From NCBI GenBank assembly GCA_018662225.1, contig JABJGO010000056.1, forward strand, positions 1-46,780: a DNA stretch of 46,780 nucleotides, given 5' to 3'. The DNA is from Rhodospirillales bacterium (lineage in GTDB: Bacteria; Pseudomonadota; Alphaproteobacteria; Rhodospirillales; Casp-alpha2). The notes under the pieces were generated by a model that saw only the letters and a program-made list of their open reading frames with translations, was not told where the DNA came from and did not search any database. Positions 1-7,261 of the stretch are shown here, piece by piece; position 1 is the stretch's first letter; every line of letters begins with the position of its first letter. Made by a program: the position numbers and the translations under genes.

Positions 1-354
1 CAGCCCGTTACCAACACCAGCGGTGAATGGGATTACCGGGAACTGCTCACCCGACGCCGGGACGGTGACGACAGCTATCCGCTGCTTCCCGTCGCCACCG
101 GTCCGGTCGACGACAGCGGCGCCTGGACCTGCAATATCAGCCCTGGCGATCTGTTGTGCTTTTCAGGCGCCCATCTCCACGCCAGCGTGCCCAACACCAC
201 GCCCCTCACCCGTTTCAGCACGGAGGTTCGCACGGTCTGCCTCGACGACCTGAACCATGGCCGCGCCGCCCCCGACCTGGATGGCGCCGCGCCAAGGCAA
301 CCACTTGAATGGTTCAACCGTATGGCGGACGGTACGCCGTTGGTTTCCGCCTAA
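1..354 (+). CDS. C-terminal part of a double-stranded beta-helix dioxygenase-like protein (5' end outside window)
   Basis: The first 117 codons of frame 1 are open and end at TAA 352-354; the start lies upstream of the window. The visible segment PGDLLCFSGAHLHASVPNTT followed by TRFSTEVR has the look of the distal His and Arg strand of a cupin or Fe(II)/2-oxoglutarate (PhyH-like) fold: a conserved His after a Gly-Asp turn and an Arg about a dozen residues later. The proximal H-x-D motif, if present, is outside the window, so the enzyme class is inferred from this end only. Its stop overlaps the stop of the convergent SDR gene by 4 bp. Substrate unknown. Confidence 0.6.
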   Translation, partial: QPVTNTSGEWDYRELLTRRRDGDDSYPLLPVATGPVDDSGAWTCNISPGDLLCFSGAHLHASVPNTTPLTRFSTEVRTVCLDDLNHGRAAPDLDGAAPRQPLEWFNRMADGTPLVSA

Positions 355-1082
355 GCCCTCAGGCCGCCGTCCACGGTGAGCGTGGTCCCCGACACAAACG
401 AAGATTGATCCGATGCCAGCCACAACACAGCATTGGCTATATCTATGGGGTCGCCAATCCGACCAATGGGATGCTTGGCAACGGCGTCCGCAATGGCCGC
501 ATCCGTGTCACCACCTTGCCCCAGAGTCTGCATCAGCATATCGGTCATGATCCAGCCCGGGCACACTGCGTTGCAGCGAATGCCGTCGAGGCCGTGATCA
601 ACCGCCGTGGACCGCGTCAGGCTGATCACCCAGGCTTTCGATGCGTTATAGAGCGCCAGATTGGGGTCGGACACAAAGCCGCTGATCGAGCCTACGTTAA
701 CAATAACGCCGCCACCGTTTTCTCGCATGAGCGGCACAACGGTACGGGTGGCCAGAAACACCGCCTTCATATTGATGTCGGCCATACGCCTCCAGTCGTC
801 GTCGGTTGAGGTCTCGACGGTTTCCTCAATCTCGATTCCGGCATTGTTGACCAGAATATCAACCCTCCCGTGGTCTTTGTGTGCTTTGTTGATCAGCGCA
901 TCGATGCTGGCGGAGTCCTGAACGTCAAGATGTTGCCAGTGCACGCCCGCGGGCAAGGGGGTATCCGGCTCACGTGTGCTTCCCGTCAGCACAATCGCGC
1001 CTTCCTGCGCGAACCTTTCCACTGTTGCCCGGCCCAGCCCCCGGCTGCCACCGGTTACAACGGCAATTTTATGAGTAAGCAT
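351..1082 (-). CDS. SDR-family NAD(P)-dependent oxidoreductase
   Basis: A 243-residue classical short-chain dehydrogenase. Visible signatures are the Rossmann motif TGGSRGLG (residues 10-17), NNAG (79-82), a Ser at 132/134 and the catalytic YNASK (Tyr145, Lys149), with the usual C-terminal TLTVDGG. Length is normal. It lies 17 bp downstream of the Rieske oxygenase gene on the same strand, so the two are probably one operon; the SDR would oxidise or reduce an alcohol/carbonyl in the same pathway. The motif after the first beta strand does not settle NAD versus NADP. Substrate cannot be told from the sequence. Confidence 0.93.
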   Translation of the reverse strand: MLTHKIAVVTGGSRGLGRATVERFAQEGAIVLTGSTREPDTPLPAGVHWQHLDVQDSASIDALINKAHKDHGRVDILVNNAGIEIEETVETSTDDDWRRMADINMKAVFLATRTVVPLMRENGGGVIVNVGSISGFVSDPNLALYNASKAWVISLTRSTAVDHGLDGIRCNAVCPGWIMTDMLMQTLGQGGDTDAAIADAVAKHPIGRIGDPIDIANAVLWLASDQSSFVSGTTLTVDGGLRA

Positions 1083-1099
1083 GGATACGATTGTTCCCT

Positions 1100-2224
1100 T
1101 TAAGCACTGTTGTCACTGGCAGCAATGTCACCCAGCGCGGTGAGCACCTTGTGTTGCAGATCATGGACCGCGTGTTCGCTCAGGTACGTGCGGTCTTTAT
1201 CAATAGCGAACCGGCCACGGCCGTACCCTTGACTATGCAGACCGCGTTGAACGCTTTCCACCAACGGGAAGTCTTCGCGCCTGACCACATCAACAAAGTC
1301 GATGACGGCTTGTTCTTCTTCTGTTGGGGTATCCGCACCCAGATACCATTCAATATTCTGGATGGTCTTTTCCGGGCCGTCAGGCACGTTGTGAAACACG
1401 GTCAGTTTGCCGCCGGGATAAAATTCAAAGGAAACGCCGGGGTAAAGATACCAGCCACCGAATTCATCAGCGCGTGGTGAGTCGCCGATATTTATATCGT
1501 AACCCTGCATATCGCCCCGATTGCCGGAGTTGTGGTGATGATAGGCACCGCGTACTTCGATGCGGTAATCGGTCATATCAAGGGCGTTCTGGGCCAGCGT
1601 GGGATGGGCCGGTGGGCAATGATAGCATTCGGAATAGTTCTCAATGACGTTTTTCCAGTTGGCCTTTACCTCGTAGGTCTTGGTGTAGGCTCGTTTCAGC
1701 TTTTCCGGCTCCGCGCAGAAGCTGCGGAATTCGTCGTTCATACCCGTGAGCTGGCTGGCCAGCGGTGTGGCGTTCGTATCAAGATTAAAGAAAATGAAGC
1801 CAAGGAATTCTTCGATCCGAACGGTGCTCAGGCAAATGCCGGACTTGTCGATCCCCACGCCGACGTCTTCGCCGGGGATGCGGATAAGCTCGCCCGAGAA
1901 ATCATAGGCCCAAGCGTGATAGGGGCAACTGAGCAAGGTCTTGATCCGGCCTTCACCTTCCAGCAAGCGATGGGCGCGGTGCTGACAAACATTGTGGTAG
2001 CCGCGTAGTGTATCGCCCCGGTCGCGCAGGATGATGACACTCTGATCACCCACATCGCGCACCATATAATCGCCCGGATTTGCCAGCGTGCTCACATGAC
2101 CAGCGTACAGCCATGTCTTAAAGAAGATCGCCGGGAACTCGCGACTGTAGATATCAGGGTCAAAATAGTAATGCCCCGGTATGGCATGCGATTGCTGCGG
2201 GTCTGATCCGAACTTGTCCAGCAT
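1100..2224 (-). CDS. Rieske non-heme iron oxygenase, alpha subunit (choline monooxygenase/CntA/GbcA-like)
   Basis: A 374-residue ring-hydroxylating-type oxygenase. The Rieske 2Fe-2S ligands are Cys80-x-His82 and Cys100-x2-His103. The mononuclear iron site is ENYSECYHCPPAH, giving His202 and His207, with Asp318 in REDFPLVES as the likely third ligand. Glu199 sits where aromatic-ring enzymes have the bridging Asp, as in carnitine oxygenase CntA, which points to a quaternary-ammonium or similar small-molecule substrate (family knowledge, inferred here). The start has GGAGG 7 nt upstream. It is the first gene of an operon with the SDR and is divergent from the methyltransferase gene. No reductase subunit is encoded nearby. 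Confidence 0.9.
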   Translation of the reverse strand: MLDKFGSDPQQSHAIPGHYYFDPDIYSREFPAIFFKTWLYAGHVSTLANPGDYMVRDVGDQSVIILRDRGDTLRGYHNVCQHRAHRLLEGEGRIKTLLSCPYHAWAYDFSGELIRIPGEDVGVGIDKSGICLSTVRIEEFLGFIFFNLDTNATPLASQLTGMNDEFRSFCAEPEKLKRAYTKTYEVKANWKNVIENYSECYHCPPAHPTLAQNALDMTDYRIEVRGAYHHHNSGNRGDMQGYDINIGDSPRADEFGGWYLYPGVSFEFYPGGKLTVFHNVPDGPEKTIQNIEWYLGADTPTEEEQAVIDFVDVVRREDFPLVESVQRGLHSQGYGRGRFAIDKDRTYLSEHAVHDLQHKVLTALGDIAASDNSA

Positions 2225-2262
2225 GTGCGCCTCCGTTCTGCTGCTATACGCATATCACTAGA

Positions 2263-2275
2263 CGCCCTTGGGGCG
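2263..2275. promoter_or_regulatory. Short inverted repeat in divergent promoter region
   Basis: CGCCC-ttg-GGGCG lies between the divergent Rieske and methyltransferase starts, 38 bp from the former and 53 bp from the latter. It could be an operator shared by both operons, but it is short and no dedicated regulator gene adjoins it. Confidence 0.25.
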
Positions 2276-2328
2276 AAACATTATTCTGTACGGCTTTTCG
2301 CAATTTTAAATTATTAAAGGCGAACGCT

Positions 2329-3135
2329 ATGAGCGTATCCGACCATATAAAAACCGTCACCTCCGCCAATCGTGAGGCGTGGCAAGAGGCCGCGCCTATT
2401 CACGCAAAACATAATCAGGCTGAGTTGATCAAATCTTACAGCCAACCGGGGTTTACGGAACTGGACGCCGTTGAGACCGAACGTCTGAAAGCACTCGGTG
2501 TGGCGGGTAAGGATGTGGCCCAGATTTGCTGTAACAACGGCCGCGAACTGCTGTCGGTCAAGAATATGGGGGCGGCTCGGTGTGTGGGCTTTGACGGTGC
2601 ACAAGGTTTTATCGATCAGGGCCGCGAATTGGCCGCCGCCGGTGGGCTGGATGTGGAATTCGTGTGTACGGATATCTATGACATCGGTGACGAGTACGCG
2701 GCCCGTTTTGATATCGTCACCATCACCATTGGTGTGCTCAGCTGGATGCCCGATCTGGAGGCCTTTTTTGCGGTTGTGGCAAAGTTGATTCGGCCCGGTG
2801 GCGCATTGTTTATCTACGAACATCATCCCATGATTTTTATGATCGAGCCGGGGAAAGCGGGTGACCCTATCGTGTGGGAACTGTCATATTTCGACAAGGA
2901 GCCCTACGTGGAAACGAACGGTCTGGATTACTACAGCGGCGAAGAGTATGAGGCCAAACCAGCTACGTCTTTCACCCAAACCATGTCAGAGATCATTATG
3001 GCGGGTGTTAACAATGGATTGGCGGTTGAGCATTTTGAAGAATACCCTCATCATATCTCGAACACTTGGTACAACGTAGAAGCATGGGAGCTCGATTTAC
3101 CCATGTGTTTCACATTGGTCTTTCGAAAAGGATAG
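2329..3135 (+). CDS. Class I SAM-dependent methyltransferase
   Basis: A 268-residue protein with a Rossmann-like methyltransferase core: motif I region VAQICCNNGREL (about residues 63-74), an acidic residue after strand 2 (CVGFDGAQ), a motif II/III-like FVCTDIYDI and FDIVTITIGVLSWM, then LIRPGGALFIYEHHP typical of motif post-III. Motif I has Cys-Asn-Asn instead of the usual GxGxG glycines, as in a known subset of these enzymes. The gene is 3 bp upstream of the DMSP-lyase-type cupin and preceded by AAAGGCG, so the two are co-transcribed. The methyl acceptor is unknown; given its partner, a sulfur or nitrogen compound is plausible. Confidence 0.85.
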   Translation: MSVSDHIKTVTSANREAWQEAAPIHAKHNQAELIKSYSQPGFTELDAVETERLKALGVAGKDVAQICCNNGRELLSVKNMGAARCVGFDGAQGFIDQGRELAAAGGLDVEFVCTDIYDIGDEYAARFDIVTITIGVLSWMPDLEAFFAVVAKLIRPGGALFIYEHHPMIFMIEPGKAGDPIVWELSYFDKEPYVETNGLDYYSGEEYEAKPATSFTQTMSEIIMAGVNNGLAVEHFEEYPHHISNTWYNVEAWELDLPMCFTLVFRKG

Positions 3136-3138
3136 AAG

Positions 3139-3798
3139 ATGACTGATCAATCCACAGCACTTCAATACCTGCATGAGTTCCGTACCCGCTTGGAAGAATT
3201 ACGAGTATCGGACGATGCACTGGCCCCCTTTGTGGATGGCTTGCAGGATGTTGAGGATCAACCGGACGGGAACGCGACCCATGATCTGGACCACCCGCTC
3301 ATGGCGAGGCTGAACGGTGCGCTGGGTTCGGCTAAAGGTTCGCCCGCGTTGGTCGAGGCGGTAACGGCATTGGCTCATGAAGGTGGATTTTTTCAGGTCT
3401 ATGAAGGCGAAGGCATCAACGCCACACAGGCCGATTATATGATCGGTAAACAGATCATTGGCCCCAAGGGGCGCTTGTCCCACGACAGCCTTCGCGCCGG
3501 TATTTTTGTACTGGCCCCTAATTTCGAATACCTCATGCATAGCCACGAAGCGTTGGAGCTGTACTACGTGCATTCAGGAAACATGCATGTACAGAACGGT
3601 ACAGACGCTGAAAAACGTGCCGTGGGCCCGGGTGATTATTCTGTGACACCGTCCAGTGTTCCCCACGCGCTTCATATTGGTGATGAACCGGTGGTCATTC
3701 TGTACATCTGGACCGGTGCCCTGACGGCCCCCATTATGTGGTGGACCAAGGAAGACGATGGCAGTTGGACTCAGTCATTGGCGAAGGACCTTAAGTGA
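3139..3798 (+). CDS. Cupin of the dimethylsulfoniopropionate (DMSP) lyase family
   Basis: A 219-residue protein: a helical N-terminal half and a single C-terminal cupin barrel. The metal-site pattern is MHSHEALELYY with His134, His136, Glu140 and the catalytic-type Tyr142, then VPHALHIGDEP with His176, and a terminal ILYIWTG strand. This H-x-H-x3-E-x-Y ... H arrangement, length and domain order match the DddL/DddQ/DddK-type DMSP lyases, which split DMSP into dimethyl sulfide and acrylate using a bound transition metal. Family membership looks good; the actual substrate is inferred. It follows the methyltransferase gene by 3 bp, and its end overlaps the convergent DUF2182 gene by 8 bp. No acrylate-degradation gene is adjacent. 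Confidence 0.8.
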   Translation: MTDQSTALQYLHEFRTRLEELRVSDDALAPFVDGLQDVEDQPDGNATHDLDHPLMARLNGALGSAKGSPALVEAVTALAHEGGFFQVYEGEGINATQADYMIGKQIIGPKGRLSHDSLRAGIFVLAPNFEYLMHSHEALELYYVHSGNMHVQNGTDAEKRAVGPGDYSVTPSSVPHALHIGDEPVVILYIWTGALTAPIMWWTKEDDGSWTQSLAKDLK

Positions 3799-4606
3799 TC
3801 GTGACGAGCAGGGCGATACCCCAGACTATAAGGGCGACGCCCACCATGCGGCTGATCCAGTGGCCTGCCGGGATGGTTTTTTCCAGCATGACAAACACCG
3901 CAATCCCGGCGATCCAATAGAGGTTCATGACGCCACCGAAAAACAACAAGCCCATCAGGAACCAACAGCAACCAACGCAAAAAGAACCATGCTCGACCCC
4001 CATACGGAACGCGCCACCAAGTCCGTTTCGCCAATGGGCAAGAATGAATTGCAGGGGCGATCTGCAATGACTGAGACAGGCCTGTTTAAGTGGGGTTAGC
4101 TGATACGCCCCCGCGGCGAGCAACAGGCCACCGCCCAGCACGACATTTGCGCTTTCCAGCATCGGTGACAGCAAGCTCAGGGTTTCCAGTCCCCATTGCG
4201 CCCCAACCGCCACCATGCTGAAGCCTGCCCAAACCACCAGGTAGGCCGATGCAAACAACGCAGTCGGCACGAACGGGTTCCCTTTTTCCTTTTGCTTGCG
4301 GTTCATCAGCGCGAAAAGCAGGACCATGGGAGCCGCCGAGGGCAACATCATGGCAATCATCATAACCCACCACATGACAAACATCAGACCAGCGTAACTA
4401 AAGCTCCAGACCGCCGGTGCCATGGTACCCATGTTGTCGGAACCTAAGCCGACCATCTCAAAGGCTGACATCCCCATGCCAGCCCCGGCCATGACATAGG
4501 CCCAAGACAATGCCACAACAACAGACAGCGCGCCCAGGACGATAACCCTGTCACGCTTGAGGGCGCTTTCCACCGCCCTGTCTATTGTTGTTACGGTATC
4601 TGACAT
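3791..4606 (-). CDS. DUF2182 family integral membrane protein, putative metal-binding
   Basis: About 271 residues from the ATG at 4606; a GTG 30 nt upstream is an alternative start. It has roughly six hydrophobic segments, a Met-rich stretch WWVMMIAMMLPSAAPM, and Cys pairs in KQACLSHCRSPL and HGSFCVGCCW, which are the hallmark of the DUF2182 family (annotated as predicted metal-binding membrane proteins). It is the last gene of a three-gene minus-strand operon behind two DUF1326 proteins, a pairing that recurs in proteobacteria. Function is not established; metal handling is inferred from Met/Cys/His-rich motifs. Confidence 0.87.
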   Translation of the reverse strand: MSDTVTTIDRAVESALKRDRVIVLGALSVVVALSWAYVMAGAGMGMSAFEMVGLGSDNMGTMAPAVWSFSYAGLMFVMWWVMMIAMMLPSAAPMVLLFALMNRKQKEKGNPFVPTALFASAYLVVWAGFSMVAVGAQWGLETLSLLSPMLESANVVLGGGLLLAAGAYQLTPLKQACLSHCRSPLQFILAHWRNGLGGAFRMGVEHGSFCVGCCWFLMGLLFFGGVMNLYWIAGIAVFVMLEKTIPAGHWISRMVGVALIVWGIALLVTIT

Positions 4607-4626
4607 GATAATTCCAAGAGCGGTCA

Positions 4627-4652
4627 GGCCACCCACTCAGGCCGCCCACTCA
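4627..4652. repeat. 13-bp tandem duplication at the end of the second DUF1326 gene
   Basis: GGCCACCCACTCA and GGCCGCCCACTCA lie head to tail (12 of 13 identical). The second copy includes the TGA stop of the upstream gene (4650-4652), so this is a small duplication of a gene end in the 43-bp spacer before the DUF2182 gene. Confidence 0.8.
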
Positions 4653-5282
4653 GCCCATTACACCATTCTGGTTCAAATGGACTTCGTTGAATTGAGCAAA
4701 TCCGTCGTCCAGCTTCATGGCCATGGGGCCTTCTACCGTACAACTGCCTTTACCAGCTTCCATGACCCTGCATTCAATTCCTTTAGGCAGGTGTATCTGC
4801 GCCCGATGTTCATCGCCGCCAAAACCGATAATCGGCTCCGCGATGGTTTCGCACAGACCCTTGGCGACACCGTGTCCCGTCCGTTTATCCATATCCATTT
4901 CGAACAGGATGTCGGTGTAGACAGTGTCATGGAATGTTGTGCAGGTGGCGGTATAAACCGTGAAGATATTGGAAAACGGTTCTGCCTCCTCACCCATGGA
5001 CAGCCTGTACAGCGCATCGCGTTGCGCCTCATCAGCATTTTCGTCGATGAAGATTTGGCACTTGCCATTCCCTTCAGGGATTGTTGCCGGCCAGTCATAA
5101 ACCGCGCCCATTTTCAGGCCATCGAGTGATACGTCGCCAAAATGCCCCTTGTCGATCTTGAAGAAGCCAATGCCGCGACAATCGCCATGCGTTGGCTTTG
5201 CCTCGAACTGGCAGGGACAACTGTAGTCACAGTTGCAGTTGCCAAATTCCAGACCGTGAAGTTCCCAATCTACGTGTGCCAT
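4650..5282 (-). CDS. DUF1326 domain-containing protein (second of tandem pair)
   Basis: A 210-residue soluble protein without signal peptide. Its N-terminus carries a Cys cluster NCNCDYSCPC (Cys16, 18, 22, 24) and a further Cys in HGDC (residue 35), then KIDKGHFGDVSLDGL, the typical DUF1326 core. The arrangement C-x-C-x3-C-x-C suggests metal binding or thiol chemistry, but the family has no assigned role. AAAGGAGG 9 nt before the ATG supports this start. It lies 40 bp after its paralogue and 43 bp before the DUF2182 gene, so all three form one operon. Confidence 0.9.
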   Translation of the reverse strand: MAHVDWELHGLEFGNCNCDYSCPCQFEAKPTHGDCRGIGFFKIDKGHFGDVSLDGLKMGAVYDWPATIPEGNGKCQIFIDENADEAQRDALYRLSMGEEAEPFSNIFTVYTATCTTFHDTVYTDILFEMDMDKRTGHGVAKGLCETIAEPIIGFGGDEHRAQIHLPKGIECRVMEAGKGSCTVEGPMAMKLDDGFAQFNEVHLNQNGVMG

Positions 5283-5322
5283 GTTTTATCCTCCTTTGTT
5301 TGCAGGCACTAGAGACGCCCAC

Positions 5323-5991
5323 TTAGGGGCGTCCGTATTTTTCTTTATATTCATCAAAGGTGTGCGTCAGGCCGTTCGGGCCCCAGGCCACATTGGCCAG
5401 AGAACTATGCTTCTGACTGAGATCAAACTTAAGGTCAGACATTCCCTTGGCGAAACCGGATGCATTTTCGGCTTCATGGAAGACCCAGCCTTCGGGTAAC
5501 ACGGTCAGAATTCGTTGTTCTGTATCGGTTACTGGATTGCGAATGGGTTCAGCGTGAGCCCGGATAATGTCGCCAACTTTGATGCTGGCTTTCCTTGTTT
5601 TCAGGTTCCACTTCCAGTCTACATCCGTAAAGATCGGGTCATGGATCTGTTCGATAATAATACTAAAGATATTGAACATGGTACCGGCGGGTTGATCTTC
5701 GCCGGACAGAATATAGAAAATGGCTTCTGTCTGTTCATCAGATGTAATGCCACCGATGATCGGATGCATATGACCGCCGCCATGGTGAATGGCGCGCGGG
5801 AAAAAGAATGTTGCAACAACAATAAGGCCATCAAGTGAGACACCTTCACAGTGCCCCTTTGTTATCCTGAAGGCGACAATGCCTTCGCAAAGACCCATTG
5901 TGGGTGGTGCCATTGCTTCGCATGGGCACCCGTGATCGCAACTACAAAATTCAACGTACTCGGCCTCGATGGACCAGTCTCTACCAGCCAT
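5323..5991 (-). CDS. DUF1326 domain-containing protein (first of tandem pair)
   Basis: 222 residues from the ATG at 5991, chosen because AAGGGGG stands 6 nt upstream and because the paralogue starts at the same place relative to the Cys cluster; a longer frame to 6135 is open but lacks these. The cluster is FCSCDHGCPC (Cys16, 18, 22, 24) plus Cys35 in MGLCEG, identical in spacing to the downstream copy, followed by RITKGHCEGVSLDGL. The C-terminal half is less similar to its neighbour. It heads the DUF1326-DUF1326-DUF2182 operon. Biochemical role unknown. Confidence 0.9.
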   Translation of the reverse strand: MAGRDWSIEAEYVEFCSCDHGCPCEAMAPPTMGLCEGIVAFRITKGHCEGVSLDGLIVVATFFFPRAIHHGGGHMHPIIGGITSDEQTEAIFYILSGEDQPAGTMFNIFSIIIEQIHDPIFTDVDWKWNLKTRKASIKVGDIIRAHAEPIRNPVTDTEQRILTVLPEGWVFHEAENASGFAKGMSDLKFDLSQKHSSLANVAWGPNGLTHTFDEYKEKYGRP

Positions 5992-6302
5992 AACAACCCC
6001 CTTGGATAATTGATTCAAATAAGGAACCCGGTGGTTCCAAGTTAAATCCAATCGAAAGGTGTTGAAGGCTCGCGCGTTGTTTTCCGCACGTTCCGTTATG
6101 TTTTTATGGTTATTATATGCCCTATCTAACCCCATTAGATTGGAGACATTTTAAACGGGAAATCATTGCGATACGCTTCCCGGTATGAAAAGCCTGCGCC
6201 TGTTGGTTAAATAATGCAACTATCTTTTGTTGAGCAAATTTTTTGATCTGCCCGGAAAGCCTGAAACCTAAACGGCACAAACCCGCTGTGCAGTACTGGT
6301 CC
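5992..6302. other. 311-bp non-coding spacer upstream of the DUF1326 operon
   Basis: No credible gene is seen between the 3' end of gntR and the DUF1326 start. It should hold the DUF1326 operon promoter. On the minus strand a TATAAT hexamer lies at 6117-6112, without a clear -35, and an inverted repeat lies at 6023-6038. Confidence 0.6.
6023..6038. promoter_or_regulatory. Inverted repeat upstream of DUF1326 gene, possible operator
   Basis: GGAACC-cggt-GGTTCC is a perfect 6-bp palindrome with a 4-bp spacer, 32-47 bp upstream of the chosen start. Its position between the putative promoter and the start fits a repressor site or a 5' leader hairpin. The binding protein is unknown. Confidence 0.35.
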
Positions 6303-7019
6303 TTAAGACTCTTGCGATGCCCCGATCAGATCGACGCGCACCTGGTCCAGGTGACCGGCGATTAGTTTTACGGCATTTTCCACCTGTCGGCCCCGAACGT
6401 ATTCGTACAGTTGGCGGTGCTCTTTGTTGTATTCGGTAATGCGGGCAGGGGTGAGGATTTTTTCTCGCGCTTCGAACCACATGGTGTTGCCACGCACTTC
6501 GTTTACCTGACGGTACAACCACACCATAAGGGGGTTGCGCGTGCACTCGGCCAAGGCCAAATGAAAGGCTTCATCAGCAAGTGAGAATTGCCTGGGGTCT
6601 TGCGCGCTACTTTCCAGACGGTGCAGGGCCTCTTCCATTTTTTGCAGGTTTGATGCGCCGGCATTCTGCACGGCGAGTCGCGTCATATGCGGCTCAACTG
6701 AAAGCCGCACCTCCACCAGCTCGAGCGGGCTGGTCGCGATGGCGGCGTCATCCCGGTCTGTTTTGGGCTTGTGGATAACGAATGTGCCACTACCGATACG
6801 ACGGCTGACCAGTTTAATTTCTTCCAGTTGCCGCAAGGCTTCCCGAATTGTGTTGCGCGAGGCATTGAACTGTTCAGCCAGCATCCGTTCCGGTGGCAGC
6901 TTTTCGCCGAAGGCAAGTTCACCCTGATGAATGGCTTGCCTGAGCGCCACAGCAATATTGGCCGAACTGCTGACAGCAGCGGCTGTGGTGGCTTGAAACT
7001 GGGCAATAGACGTGTTCAC
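6303..7019 (-). CDS. GntR-family transcriptional regulator, FadR/FCD subfamily
   Basis: 238 residues from GTG at 7019, chosen because AGGAAG lies 6 nt upstream; an ATG at 7085 in the same frame would run the reading frame through the putative operator. Residues about 20-85 form the winged helix (LPPERMLAEQFNASRNTIREAL, then GSGTFV). The rest is an all-helical FCD effector domain with His residues in AFHLALAECTRN and GHLDQVR that usually hold a metal ion. FCD regulators sense small carboxylates or amino acids. It is divergent from the glutamine synthetase/glx operon and probably controls that operon and itself. Confidence 0.9.
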   Translation of the reverse strand: MNTSIAQFQATTAAAVSSSANIAVALRQAIHQGELAFGEKLPPERMLAEQFNASRNTIREALRQLEEIKLVSRRIGSGTFVIHKPKTDRDDAAIATSPLELVEVRLSVEPHMTRLAVQNAGASNLQKMEEALHRLESSAQDPRQFSLADEAFHLALAECTRNPLMVWLYRQVNEVRGNTMWFEAREKILTPARITEYNKEHRQLYEYVRGRQVENAVKLIAGHLDQVRVDLIGASQES

Positions 7020-7041
7020 GAGTCTTCCTGATTGATGGGTT

Positions 7042-7058
7042 AATTGGCCGGACCAATT
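7042..7058. promoter_or_regulatory. FCD-type GntR operator (AATTGGCCGGACCAATT)
   Basis: A 17-bp palindrome with one mismatched pair, centred on 7050. It closely resembles the AATTGGTnnnACCAATT boxes bound by PdhR-type FCD GntR proteins. It lies in the divergent gntR/glutamine synthetase region, 23 bp upstream of the gntR GTG start, so autoregulation is likely. A matching half-site, AATTGGT, occurs at 7200-7206 near the other promoter. Confidence 0.6.
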
Positions 7059-7186
7059 TTGCACCTTTATAAAAGTAGTTGTCAAGCTGAATAAAATGTG
7101 CTCTCAATATGCGCATCGGTGATAGGCCTAAACCTCAGAAGCACTCTATGGTTTAGCGGAAATCACCCAAGAATATAGATAAATTC

Positions 7187-7206
7187 TATAATGGTTCGAA
7201 ATTGGT
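7187..7206 (+). promoter_or_regulatory. Possible -10 element and GntR half-site before the glutamine synthetase gene
   Basis: TATAAT at 7187-7192 is a perfect -10 hexamer 70 bp before the ATG, followed at 7200-7206 by AATTGGT, half of the operator found at 7042-7058. No good -35 is present at the expected distance, so an activator may be needed. I see no sigma-54 promoter (TGGCAC-N5-TTGC) here. Confidence 0.35.
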
Positions 7207-7261
7207 TGTATTAAACACAGGGGATTCGTCGTCTCAGGCGATCCTAAAGGGAGGTCCCATC

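Noticed and set aside
1091-2008. Long plus-strand frames within the Rieske oxygenase gene
   Set aside because: They lie antisense to an intact, motif-complete gene and have no recognisable domain.
2263-2275. Inverted repeat as a strong operator
   Set aside because: Arms of 5 bp are common by chance; kept only as a low-confidence feature.
5992-6135. N-terminal extension of the first DUF1326 protein
   Set aside because: The extension lacks a ribosome site and family similarity; AAGGGGG at the 5991 start and the paralogue's start fit better.
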